A stretch of DNA of 64,000 nucleotides from Paraspadella gotoi (lineage: Eukaryota > Chaetognatha). Each line of letters opens with the position of its first letter. Positions within the stretch are counted from its first letter, which is position 1. This document shows positions 36,501 to 47,039 of this stretch, piece by piece. Under the pieces are notes generated by a model, which saw only the letters and a program-made list of their open reading frames with translations, was not told where the DNA came from and did no database searches. Made by a program: the position numbers and the translations under genes. The stretch is from the NCBI GenBank assembly GCA_051294375.1, contig CM119270.1, forward strand, positions 15,161,921 to 15,225,920, written 5' to 3'.

Positions 36501-38568
36501 TTAAGATGCCAATTATGAATTTCCGGCTTAAAAATATAGTTTTTTGTAATTCTAACCTACTTAATGACATAATTTTTGAAAAAGATTTATACTTTCTTTT
36601 ATTAACTTTTAACGAGGAATCTGAATCTGTTCTCAGAATTAAAAAAAAACCATTTTAAAATTTTGACATTATATAAGGGTAGTACTATATACAAAATAAG
36701 CTGACTGGGCTACTATATTTATAAAAAAAGAAAAATAACTACAGATTAGTATTCACTAATATGATAGTTTTCAAGATATAACTGCTAAATTTTGATTCCA
36801 AACTTTCACTTCACTCTAATAAAGAGTGAGTTTAAAAATGGGCAATGATTTTTGAATCTATCTTCCTGCTATCAATCAATATAAAATTTTCACCCATGAA
36901 TAATTTTAATTTTTACTTTTAAATTAATATTTAACATTGAAAAATTCTTCACGAGTTTGCAAATATCAGCTCTTTTTTAGCGGCGGGTTTAAAGTTGTCA
37001 CCATGTAGTAATAAATAATACTTTTTTTGTATCAGCGTACATGGTGACAATTTTACAAGCGCCGGTAGAAATACGCTGTCATTTGCAAACCAGTGGTTAT
37101 TTTATTGATTTTAAAAATTAGTTGAGTAGAACATATTAAAGTCATTTATGTGTTCAAATTTTATATTGATCAGTTAAGATATGCCTTGGCAATGAGTGGA
37201 GAAAGTTGGCTTGTAAAATCGGGTTTCATTTTCTAACTCACTTTTTTAGATTCAATTTTTTTTCTTACTTTCAGTAAGTTTTCTGAAGAGATTTGAAATA
37301 AAATAATATTAATATTATTATCTTCTGAAATACTTGCAAATACTGTAGTATAAAATTTAACCAGCCCAGCTTTAATTTAATTAGGATACTCAAAAACAAG
37401 ACATCTTTCCAAAAATCAATAGCTGGAGGGTAAATTTAAGATTTTTATCAAATTGTGATTGGCTATCTTAAATCTCCTCTTTTCAGGCTCTTTCATGATA
37501 CTTATATAAATAATAATATTTTATGTTATAATAATTTAATCAGGTCATATATTTTTTTTTAAAATATGAAATTTTAGATAATTAACTTTTGACTCTCTTA
37601 ATTGAACCAAGGCTGGGCAGCTTAATTTTTATGTTAGAGCTTTCGTAAGTATATCATTCTCTTCATTTTTTTAAGGGCTTTCTGAGGATATTAATATTGT
37701 TAATATCTTAATAAATACTTTGTTTAAAAAAAAGTTAAAAGTTGAAAAAAAAAATTTAAAAAACAGTGAGTTGGAAAATGAAACCCGATTTTACAAGCCA
37801 ACTTTTTCCACTCATTGCCAAGGCATATCTTAACTGATCAAAAATAAATTTGAACACATAAATGACTTTAATATGTTCTACTCAACTAATTTTTAAAATC
37901 AATGAAATAACCACTGGTTTGCAAATGACAGCGTATTTCTACCGGCGCTTGTAAAATTGTCACCATGTAACTTATAGTTCTTTTCAAAAGAAAATAAATC
38001 ACTAAATAATGCAAATAAGGTTGAGGAACTTTGAGCTCTGTATTCTACAAAATATAAGTCGTACTGCCACTAAATATTTACCGAGAACAGATTTACAAAA
38101 GATTGTATATGCTACAGAAAAGTAGAGGAATGATTTACATCCGAGTGAATAAAATAAACTTATATGGTTATAAACCTTTGCATTTAACTAATTTTTTTGA
38201 ATTTGGTACAATTTACACAACCACAGTGAAAACAATGATAACTTTGGACGACGAGACCTTGACTGAGGAAGGCTCCCAGGTCCTGACTTCGTGATCCTCG
38301 GAGTTTTCTGGCATCCGCGACGGCGAAACATTTTCACGGTGTGGAGGTAGTTTTGCCTTTAAACGTAATTGTTCATCAAATTAAAAGTTGTCATGTGTTG
38401 AGGACCGGTCAAAACTTTACGCAATGAAAGTAATATAGAAGTCATATAGTGACTAAAACCTGTTTGCAGCCGCGGGAGCTTCGTTCCAAAATTTTACCTG
38501 AAATCCTTGTCCAACCCTGATCTCCCCTTCTGGGCCAGGGAGATTGGGGGTGTTGTTCATGAGATTGT
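16262..38568 (-). CDS. rere: Atrophin/RERE-family transcriptional corepressor (35-exon model)
   Basis: Nuclear corepressor of the Atrophin family, which recruits HDAC1/2 through ELM2-SANT and binds nuclear receptors through its Atrophin region. I could follow one frame through 35 exons, all with GT-AG ends and matching phases, giving about 2438 residues to the TGA at 16262-16264. Domain order: ELM2 (about residues 14-115), SANT (127-175), a Glu-rich stretch, a GATA-type finger (Cys251, 254, 275, 278), a long Ser/Ala/Thr/Pro region, then the Atrophin part with Arg/Glu-rich helices and a His-rich segment. Human RERE is about 1566 residues, so the excess lies in low-complexity parts. The BAH domain that precedes ELM2 in RERE was not found before the next gene (see findings), so the 5' end is uncertain. 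Exon coordinates are given in the four part-entries. Confidence 0.9.
16519..17114. mobile_element. Foldback element, copy 2
   Basis: About 600 bp forming one long imperfect palindrome. The ends are AGCGTAGTGAAAG and, inverted, GGCGTAGTAAAAT. The arms share GGCTATATTTATA, GATTTGAATTCCTTGTCAAAAG and its complement CTTTTTATGACGAATCCAAATC, and CATTAAGTGGGTTAAAAAT with its complement. The centre is near 16812. It fills most of the last rere intron, and its right end lies nine bases from the 5' splice site at 17124. Confidence 0.75.
21140..26862 (-). CDS. rere: rere part 3: Ala/Ser-rich middle and start of Atrophin region (exons 12-28)
   Basis: Exons: 26862-26542, 26468-26388, 26261-25850, 25331-25168, 25082-24969, 24813-24707, 24616-24459, 24227-24052, 23441-23205, 23090-23037, 22964-22798, 22666-22569, 22423-22343, 22248-22097, 21987-21714, 21607-21407, 21316-21140. 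Most are Ala/Ser/Pro/His-rich, but family landmarks fix the frame: IKKEEPK in 24813-24707, [20 protein letters not shown] across exon 22964-22798 (RERE has a matching SCARTDLYF), [11 protein letters not shown] in 22666-22569, and [15 protein letters not shown] in 21607-21407. Small exons and a phase-1 junction bias are typical of the locus. Exon 23090-23037 (18 codons, Met-rich) is the least certain. Confidence 0.85.
23573..23686 (-). mobile_element. Dispersed repeat (SINE-like), copy 3, truncated
   Basis: Read on the minus strand this matches the first ~115 bases of the elements at 30034 and 45364: AATAAACNAGACTGTGAG, TTGAAAGCTTRCAGGG, CTTGTAAGAG and GGAGGCCT recur in order. It sits in a rere intron beside a GC-richer stretch (23745-23950) that may belong to the same or another repeat. 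Confidence 0.6.
27035..29289 (-). CDS. rere: rere part 2: second half of zinc finger and Ser/Thr/Pro region (exons 8-11)
   Basis: Exons: 29289-29113, 28970-28581, 28363-28092, 27670-27035. Exon 8 completes the GATA-type finger with EWHP and LLCLNC; the finger is C-X2-C-X20-C-X2-C and is split by the intron. It continues into a Lys/Arg-rich tail similar to the family. Exon 9 is Ser/Thr/Ala-rich with a Gln/His stretch. Exon 10 is basic (KRQR, KKKQKT), a likely nuclear-localisation region at the position where RERE also has KR-rich motifs. Exon 11 is 212 codons of Ser/Pro/Thr with little recognisable structure. Confidence 0.88.
30034..30212 (+). mobile_element. Dispersed repeat (SINE-like), copy 1
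   Basis: About 180 bp nearly identical to 45364-45543, starting GAATAAACGAGACTGTGAG and including AGCTTGCAGGGACCTGC, GGAGGCCTTAAACCACC and GGCAAGATAGCTTATTTATT. It lies nested in the hAT element. I see no polymerase III A/B boxes, so the class (SINE or the tail of another element) is unknown. Confidence 0.75.
30578..30613 (+). ncRNA. Hammerhead-ribozyme-like motif
   Basis: CTGATGA is followed by a 7 bp hairpin (GACTCTA / TAGAGTC with an ATTG loop), then GAAAC-AT-GTC. This is the order of the hammerhead core: CUGAUGA, helix II, GAAA, helix III, cleavage triplet GUC. There is one extra A before helix II, a two-base-pair helix III and little helix I, so activity is doubtful. Minimal type I hammerheads with tiny helix III are known from Penelope-like elements and retrozymes. 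Confidence 0.45.
30760..38568 (-). CDS. rere: rere part 1: ELM2, SANT and first half of zinc finger (exons 1-7)
   Basis: Exons, in transcript order: 38568-38498, 38356-38258, 35318-35184, 34806-34714, 31365-31285, 31148-30975, 30880-30760. ELM2 begins at [14 protein letters not shown] (split between exons 1 and 2) and includes [20 protein letters not shown] and the [11 protein letters not shown] segment. SANT includes WTEEEQ and [19 protein letters not shown], ending at VEYYYLWKK, the family signature. Exon 6 then encodes a Lys-rich patch and about 15 Glu. Exon 7 ends within CHHCGTT, the first cysteine pair of the finger, with one base of the next codon. Exon 1 starts in phase 1, so either an upstream exon is missing or translation starts at the ATG inside exon 1 (about 38558). 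Confidence 0.9.
32117..32196. repeat. (GAAA)n microsatellite
   Basis: About 20 near-perfect AAAG units, followed to about 32340 by an AAAT array and mixed A/G sequence. In a rere intron. Confidence 0.9.
32718..33206. repeat. Two long (GA)n arrays
   Basis: Arrays at about 32718-32793 and 33125-33206, separated by 330 bp of unique sequence. They read as Glu-Arg runs on one strand and Leu-Ser runs on the other; no coding support. Confidence 0.9.
33285..33932. promoter_or_regulatory. CCAAT/E-box cluster inside a rere intron
   Basis: Inverted CCAAT boxes (ATTGG) lie at 33285-33289, 33320-33324, 33867-33871 and 33900-33904, and a CACGTG E-box at 33927-33932, in a GC-richer island between SANT-encoding exons. 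This resembles the promoter islands near 7.8 kb and 49.0 kb. An internal promoter giving an N-terminally short rere transcript is possible. Inference only. Confidence 0.3.
35513..37005. mobile_element. Palindromic TA-flanked DNA element A (Tc1/mariner-type relic)
   Basis: Left end ATGGTGACAATTTTAAACCC and right end GGGTTTAAAGTTGTCACCAT are inverted repeats, and TA flanks both sides. No transposase frame is present. A second palindromic element, foldback copy 3, is nested at 36317-36714. Lies in a rere intron. Confidence 0.65.
36317..36714. mobile_element. Foldback element, copy 3 (nested)
   Basis: Begins TAGTGGGCACCAGTGAGCTA, ends TAAGCTGACTGGGCTAC. The arms share GATTTTGATTCCTTGCAAAAAG and its complement TTAACGAGGAATCTGAATC. 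Same family as the copies at 14.0, 16.5 and 49.4 kb. Confidence 0.65.
37040..37967. mobile_element. Palindromic TA-flanked DNA element B
   Basis: The ends CATGGTGACAATTTTACAAG and its exact complement are flanked by TA on both sides. The inverted repeats extend about 210 bp inward with few mismatches (for example TGCCTTGGCAATGAGTGGA and its complement). It starts 35 bp from element A and shares its outermost 15 bases. No coding capacity: a foldback/MITE-like derivative. Confidence 0.75.
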
Positions 38569-40412
38569 CTGAGGATTTCCCTCTTTCCGCGAACTTTTCA
38601 TCTTCTTTAATTTCACCGCCGGTTTTCTTTCTTTTAGTCTCGCTTTATTTGACGTCTGTAGTAGTAGTTTTTATTATTATTGTTTTTGTTTAGTTAATTT
38701 ACTTTCAGTTGTCATTCTTTCGGTTTTGTTTATAACCTTGTCAGTTTATTCTTTTACGCGTTCGAGGCTACAAGGTAGTCTTGCCTTTGATTTATTTGCA
38801 CCCTCGAACATGTTTCCTTTCTTTTAGTCAATTCACCGTCGAATCCGCGGCCTCCGAGTTACGATTCGAGGTACATTTTATACTACAATTATTATTAATA
38901 TTATGCTATATTCAAAGTGTTATTTTAAAGTTAACTTGCAAGAAATAATCGTAGGGGATAGTACTTCTACAGGTCCGGTATTCGGTCAGAAAAGACGTTA
39001 AATCTGGGGAAATTTTGAGTACTTGTAGCAAACTTCCTCCAATTTTCGAGGTACTCGCCTCACGATTCGTAGTTGTCGTTTTTATTTTGGGAGCTGTAAG
39101 TAAATAACAATTTCGGAGTGGATAGAATCAAAGGATCTTTTCGGTAAAACGTTATCAGGGTCTGAATTTTAAAATCGAGTCATGACCTTCGCAGTAATTT
39201 TTTTTCAAAAGGAGAGGCAGCACTGTTCTCGCGATGGTCAATATTACGGTGGTTTCGAAAGAGAAGGATTTCGAGTCAGTCCCAGAAAACAATGGGAACG
39301 AGCCATTAAAAACCTTGTTCCTGGGTCCTGGGTCAAAAATCCTTTCGGCCCCGAACAAAAGAACTTCACAACGTTGCTTCGATTTCCGCCGCAGAGAAAA
39401 TTGGCGCTTCTGCCTGGAGCTGAACTGGATTCGGGAACACTTCCATCCATGAACAAAAGGCGTTTTAGTACATATTATGTTGCAAGAAAACATGAGCGAT
39501 AGTATCGTTAAATTTTACTACTTTTAAACGTTTAGCTTAAAAAGAACCTTCCCTGTACTACAGATACGCCAAAATCTGACAAACCTTTCCAGAACGCCGC
39601 ATAACCATAAAGACTAAAAAAGATAACCTTTTCGAGGCAGATTGAAAGAAAAACCAACAATTTCAAAACAAGACTGTAATCAAGAACGTTAAGGGAATTG
39701 AAAAAAAAATGCAATCTTACAGCTTAAAATTTAAAAGATTCATTAATATCAAATAGGATTAAAATCATATTCTGACAAATGAAGCGATCATTTTTTCTAA
39801 ATTAATTTTTCTAAAAAAATGATGGTCTGAAAATTATGGGGAAAGCATCATTTTTTACAACAAATTGACAGTCGAATTTTCTCAAGCCTTTTATGAACTT
39901 GAAAACAATTTTTTTCTACTTGTAAAAAATAGAGATAAAAATAACCCTTTTTTTCACTCAAAAAAGGACATAAAATCAAAGGGGAAAATTTTATCTGTTT
40001 ACAATTGTTGGCACATTAAGGATAACAGGTTAACCGTTGATAGAACGGTGAACCTCTAGAATATCACATATTTATTCAACTTCTGACTAGAATTAAACCA
40101 TAAAGAAATTTACTTAAAAAAAATTAAATTCAGTATTTTTCGGAAAAAAAGTAGCCAAATTCGAATGAGTTTGCATGTACAACCTTTTAATAAAAATATG
40201 CAAAATTACTCAAATTTTGTCAAGTTTTCCCGATCCGAAAGACCCAAAAAATTAGCACACCTCTTGGTTCTTATGAGATAAACGATAATCCTATATCAAG
40301 GATTACGGTTAATAATAAAGATACATTGTATACATCTATTCGATCACACCAAGGACAATTTTACTTCTAGAACCAGCCACGCTTTCTTGCTCGCTCTCTC
40401 TCTCTCTCCTCT

Positions 40413-40486
<74 letters not shown>

Positions 40487-40614
40487 TACGTTAACAACAT
40501 CGAGCGCTCGTTACGTCACACAAGCGCCGTAGCTGATTACTCTCGGCGTTAAATTCTGGAAAGTGCGCTGTGCCGCCCACAGTGCTATGCGTGTCACTTC
40601 CGGTCTATCGCTTC
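38569..40614. other. Interval between rere and cwo
   Basis: AT-rich DNA with no BAH-domain exon that I can recognise on the minus strand. A GC-richer island at about 39180-39500 is open on both strands but matches nothing I know. A CT-rich microsatellite lies at about 40396-40490. On the minus strand AATAAA at 40069-40074 could serve cwo polyadenylation. Confidence 0.45.
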
Positions 40615-40998
40615 TCACGAGACCGCATCGTAGGGAACGGGGGAAATGCCGGCGGCGTTGCTAACGTTGATGTTGTGAATGGCGAATCCACCAGAGGGCG
40701 AATCCTGGTTGCCAAAAACAAATGAACATTTTCTTCTTACTAGAAAATAAGTATATAATATATTTACATAGCTTTTTAATGGTTAATTTGTCAGGTTCAA
40801 GTTCAAGACGAATCCACTCACCGGAGAGAGAAAATTCACGGGAATCGAGACTGGATGACACAAAGGAGGGCACGGTGAGCGGGGATTCAGCTTGCTCTGA
40901 TATTCAAAAAATAATAATTTGGACTATTAATTGTAATATAAACTACGTATATAAGTTCTCTCACATTACTGTCAATAACACCTTCATTCATTTTCAAT

Positions 40999-41053
<55 letters not shown>

Positions 41054-41336
41054 CAGACTAGACACCTCGATGGCTGGATGAACCAAATTGGGGTGGAGGG
41101 CGATCGGTACGTAGAAAGTTCCCGAGGGGTGAAGAGCAAAGCAGGGTATGCCGATCGGGGCTGGGCTACCAGCAGCTGCGGCTACAGCTGCCGGCGCCGC
41201 TGCGGGGTTGACCGTTTCGGCTGACGACGTCGACTCAGGGGGAGAGGGCGTCATCGAGGAAGAGAAGCATCCGTCCTCCTTTTGATCCTGGAATCGTTGT
41301 TGTTGTAGGTATATTCTTATGGATTGATTTATGTAT

Positions 41337-41390
<54 letters not shown>

Positions 41391-44300
41391 GTAATATTTA
41401 ATCAGCTCCTATTATCATAAAATAACTCAGTGATTGCTCCTTTTTGCTCCTATTCCCTCACTCTTTGCCCCTGCTTACTCTTCGTCCTCTGAAGTTCCTT
41501 ACCTCCGAATCCCTTACCCAATATCCCGACTTCTTAATTTCGCTCCTATTCCCCCCCACCTTTTGCTCCTGCTTCCTCTTCATCCTGATATGCTCCTCCA
41601 TTATCTTTTCCTTTGAGTCCTTGGAGTTGTGTCCCCGCATCCGGTTGAAGAGGGCGGCGGAGGAGGAGGCGTGACAACCGGCGGATATTCTGGGGGCGGA
41701 GACGGCGGGGTGGGCGGAGGGATCTGGTGGGACAGAGGACCCGTCGGCGAAGGAGATGTTGGATGGACCGACTGTGCAGCAACCCTGTGAAGGCGGGAGG
41801 TAAAATTCGGTTTAAACTTAGTTTACGCTAAAAATATGTAATAATAATTGAAGGAAAATACAATATTAAACGAGTTGGGTGGTTACAAGATTTTATAACA
41901 ATCAGTAGACGAATGATCTATAAATAAACATTAAGAAAATGATAACGATATTAATTTCTCTTTCGGCCAACCTCGTAAGCTTGACAAGTGGTTGTCGACG
42001 GGTCGCACGAACTCCACGATTTGGAGTGACTCAAGGAATCAATCGGAGTCGCGGGTGGAGAAATGGTCGTCGAAGGGATGGAAGGGATCGTCGACGGTGG
42101 CGCTTGGGCGTCGGGATCGCTCGAGAAACGTTGCTTGATGTCCTTGAAGGAAGAGAATAGAGAATAAGAGAATAAGAGAAGATAATGCTCAAGAGAATAC
42201 TTGGGAAAAATTTTAAAGCAATAGGTTTTAAAAAAAAACCTATAAACAAACTTAAAAGTTATAAAACTGCTCAATAGACTCTCTAAACGAGGCTATTATC
42301 ATCAAGTAACAAAAATAACCTAAACAATAATAACAATAAACAAAAATAAAAACAACAGCAAAAACTTCATCAGCAGCAGCCACCTTTTTAAAGTTGTAAA
42401 CTGAATCTGGCGATTTGGAGTCGCAATTCGCGTCGCATGGAACCGCGCCCCCAGGATGTCTGTTAAGAGGTTTTACTTTTAAATTTAAGGTACGTATGTG
42501 TAACTAGTATCGTTTATTACCATACCTTCGGCAATTGTCATTTTAATTTCTTTATTTATATAGCAAATTTATCCACCTGCAATCAGTTTCTTTGGCCCCG
42601 ACGGATTTCGCTTCGTCCAGGATGATGATGGGTTTGTCTTCGTTGGAGTCGCGTTTTCCGGACAAGACTGTGCGACCGCGCGGGTGAGAAAGTAGATGTT
42701 AAAAAGGAAAGTTAACAAAAAAAAAAAAGAAATTCAACAAATGAACAGCCGAGTTTCGATCAACCTTTATTTTTGGAAACATTAAATCTTTCGGAATGAA
42801 ACTTTTTCGTTCGATGATCGTCAATCGATTCTCTCCCACCTTTTTCGACTTTTTCCTTCGTCTCGAATTTGGGGAGATTTGGATCCGGTTTCGACAAAAG
42901 TTCTCTCAGAGTCGCTTCCGCGCTTCCGGTTCCGCTGTCTAAAAAAAAAAAAAACTTAACTTTAATTTGTTTTCTATTTTCTAACTTACCCATTTTCTTT
43001 TCTTCTCTATTCCTTTTCTTTTCTTTCTCTATTCCTTTTCTATTTTTCTTTTCTTTCTTCTTATTTCTTCTCCTTTCGTTTTCTTTTCTTTTCTTTTCAT
43101 TTCTTTTCTTTTCTTTTCTTTTATTTTCTTTTCCTTCCGCTACTTTTCTTTCTTTTCTACAATATTTTTCTTTGTATTATTTTCTCTCTTTTCGTTGCTG
43201 AGTGGATATTGAGAAGGGTTTAATATTTTTGCCAATACAACGATTTTATTATTATTAGGACATGTTTCGACTCGAACCAATAGAGTCGAAAAATGTCCTA
43301 CTAATAATAAAATCGTTGTATTAGCAAAAATATTAAACCCTTTGTGGCGGTACCTTCTCAATAAATATTTTTTCTACTACTTTCTTTTCTTTTTTTTTGC
43401 AATGCCCTTTTTTACTTGGTCTCCATTTTTTTTCTTTCCTCTCATTTTCCCCCTCCCCCATTTTATTATTAACTGTTCTCTAATCAAATTAATTTCTTTT
43501 CCGCCAAATTTCTTGTTCTTTCCTTCCTTATCTCCTCTTTCTTTTCACCTGTCTCCGCTCGATTCGATTCCTTCTCCTTTTCTTCCGCCATCTCCGTTTC
43601 CTCCATCTTTAGTTCTTCTCTCAACGCGCGATTCATCAAATGGAAACTCGAAACCGAGGAATAACCTAACGAGCAAATTATACAGTATTTTTACAAAATA
43701 AATTTACGTCATATAACTAACCTATTTAATCCGTTCATCGATCAATTAATCATTAAATTAATAATTCTTTCAATCAATCAATCAATCTATTAATCAATTA
43801 ATCTATTATCTTTTAATCTATCAATCAATCAATCCTAGATAACAACATAATTACATAGCTAAACATAACAAAAATCTTAAANNNNNNNNNNGGCTCGATA
43901 AAAACCAGACTAAAACCTTCAGCCGTTTTGAGCTCCATTAGGAATTATAATAATCAAGTGCTCAACAATAAATAACTTACCAGAGGATTCGCTGCTTTTG
44001 GTGAGGCAACGAGAGGAAACGGATGAAGAATCCCCGTCTGAAAAGAGACCTATTGATCATTAGTTACCGATGAGATATTCCCCCCCCCCTCTCCCCCCCA
44101 ACATTAGTCTCCGCAATCACCCACCCGGCTCGGAGGCTTGGAGATCGCCGCTGGCTGACTGGGACTCCGTCGTTCCATCGTTGCCTCCCTGTAAACATAA
44201 AATATCTCAAGACTAGTTTATAAGTTTATTATAATTACTATTTTATATCACAATTTTGACTTGACACTCACTCGACTGGATTTCAAGTTTGGCGACGAGG

Positions 44301-46999
44301 GCTCCGTCTTCGTCGACGGCGCGCCCACCAAAGCCACTGAGAAACGACGCAAAAGAAAATTGAATCAAAATTTAAATGAAGAAATCTAAAGACAGACTCG
44401 CAGGAAAAAAACAAGGGGCAAACGGACGGACGGACGGACTGAAAGGATGAAGAGTTTTTTTTTTTTTTCGTTCTCACTAGATTGCTTGACGACCTTCTCT
44501 CTCTCCGCCAAAAAGTTAACGACGCGAACGAAAAGTCGATCTTTGGTGGTGAGTCCCTCCTGGTCCATAAGGAAGCGCATCAGTTCTGTCCCGCATTCTG
44601 GAGTGAGAGAGATGGATTGAGTTGTTGTCGTCGTTAAGTGTGAAGTTATCAGTTAAAAGTTTATGAGAATGATAATGTTTCTGTTTATGCAATGCACATG
44701 TCAGTGTTTATGACGATGCGATAAAATATTAAGATTAAACCGATGATAATTAAAATAACCGTTCATCGTTAAACAAAAAAGATGTAGTCGCTGATATGTG
44801 ACTCGAGACTTGAATGAAACGATCAAACAATCATAAAATCTTTCCATACCTGACAAATAAATATATATATTATATATACTATATACTATTCAAACGTCTC
44901 TGCCAAAACACCCTACCTTTGTAGCCCATGAGGAATCTCTCCGCTTTCTGTTTGTCTTCTTCGATTTGACTTTTCGAAAATTCCAAGTTGGAATCCACGA
45001 TTTTTTCTAAATAAAATGACATCAAATAATGAATAACAATAAACGGTTCTGTTTAAAATGATTTTTTAAAAAAAAATATCCTAATGTTTTTTTTCTTTTA
45101 CATTCCTATCCTAATTCCTCTTCTTAAAGTCGTTATCCAGGTTCCTCACCTTTAGGCAAAATGTTGTGGAGATGCTTGAGATGCTTGGTCGCCATCTCGA
45201 TGATCTCTGTCTTTTCTATCCTCCCCTGACCCTGCTTGATGTAGTGGGTAGGGATGAGTCGGCTCAGATCCGCCAAGCAGTTGTTCATGCGATCTCGACG
45301 TCGTTTCTCGATGATTCGGTGAGACATGGGGTCCTAGGAAAATGTCCACGTTACGGTTATTGTGAATAAACGAGACTGTGAGAGAGTCTTGATTGAAAGC
45401 TTGCAGGGACCTGCTATGTCATTATCTTGTAAGAGTGATGGAGGCCTTAAACCACCAAAGCCTGTCCAAAGTCAGGGGCAAGATAGCTTATTTATTAAAT
45501 GAATGGATAATTTTTATATTGGTTGTACCAATTTCATAATACAATGTCGGAAAACTTGAAATAAGTTCAATCGCGTGACATTATTAAAATTAGAGGTGGA
45601 AAAACATGTCGAAATGGCTTTCTTTTAGATAATTTCTTTCAATGGATATTATTTATCATGAATATTTTTTAAATAAAAAATTAAGACGTTTACTCTGGGC
45701 GTCTTTTGTTTTCGCGTGAACGCAAAGTCATCTTGATCTTCGGGGACCGTTGAAAAATTTAAGTTCCTGCGCAAAAGAAAAAAAGGAAAAAAATTGAAGG
45801 AATTAAAAGAAAAACAAAAATACCCCCCCCCAAAACTTGATAATGATTTCTCACTTAATGCTAGACAGTCCGTCGCTTGCAGAAGCTTCGTTTTGATCCG
45901 TTGATTTCGTCATTGAATTCGAATTAATCATCTTAATGAAAAATAATTATTCGAGCTCTATAATATATGTATTTTAAAATTTTCTCCAACATTTCCCGTT
46001 TAAATCCTTGTACTATCTACGTTCTTTTCTTATCTATTCTACCTCTCTCTTCTTCGTTTTTCGTTTTCTCATTCTCTTTTAAATTCCATAGCTTCTCTTC
46101 AATTTCGGACTGAAAAAAAAATCCCGTTTTTTTACTTTATTTCATCCAAAATGACAAAAAAAAAAAAAAAAAAAAAAAAACTCGTTCCTTTTACTTCAGT
46201 TACGAAACACGTGTTACGCAACGGGTTTCGACGACGATGACGACGACGATGACGACGACCTTTCCAAGGCGACAATGACAAAATTGACTAAGAGTATGAT
46301 TCTGAGGACGACGACAATGATGACGATTTTCTCAACAGACGCAAAGTAAAAATATAACAAATATAACAAATCTAAAAGTTGAAAATAAACTAAATTGACC
46401 AGAACGAAGACAACGACGACGACAAGAATTCTCTTTCAAAAGCTCGCTTGACAGGTTCGGCGGCGCTGATGCCCCTACTTTCCTCGGAACCTCACCCGAA
46501 TTCCTCGTGACCTCCTCACCTGAGCCTCCGTCGGTGTCGATGACATCGTCACATGCGGCGAGGGGATCTCGACTCTGAAATGAAACGTGACAGGAAATTG
46601 GGAATTTTGAATTCGTGACGAGTCACGAGTCACATTACGGATATGAGACCCCTTTTTTTTTTCGATCCTTGTATGAATTTACGAAATATATACAACATGT
46701 GCGAGACGCTGTTGAACAACGGATGTCTTTGTGTCGATGTAAACGTGACATCGCAGAAACAATCGTTTCATTGTTCGAAGACGAACAATGATCAATGAAA
46801 AAATTAAATACAATATTTGTTAAGAACCGGTTCCCGTAATTTTACGATTCATAATTAATTCCATAAAAGCGATAGAAAAAGGTAAAAATACTTGCACTAT
46901 TAAATATAGATTCAAGTCGAGTGATAATTAGCGTCATTTTAGTCTTAAAACGTGCAGTTTGAAAACCGATTTTCGTTACAGAAACATACTGGGACACAT

Positions 47000-47039
<40 letters not shown>

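Noticed and set aside
41546-41782. Proline-rich reading of cwo exon 17 (frame ending PPPPPPSS)
   Set aside because: It looks attractive but is out of phase with the exon before and hits a stop before any usable donor; the other frame is in phase at both ends.
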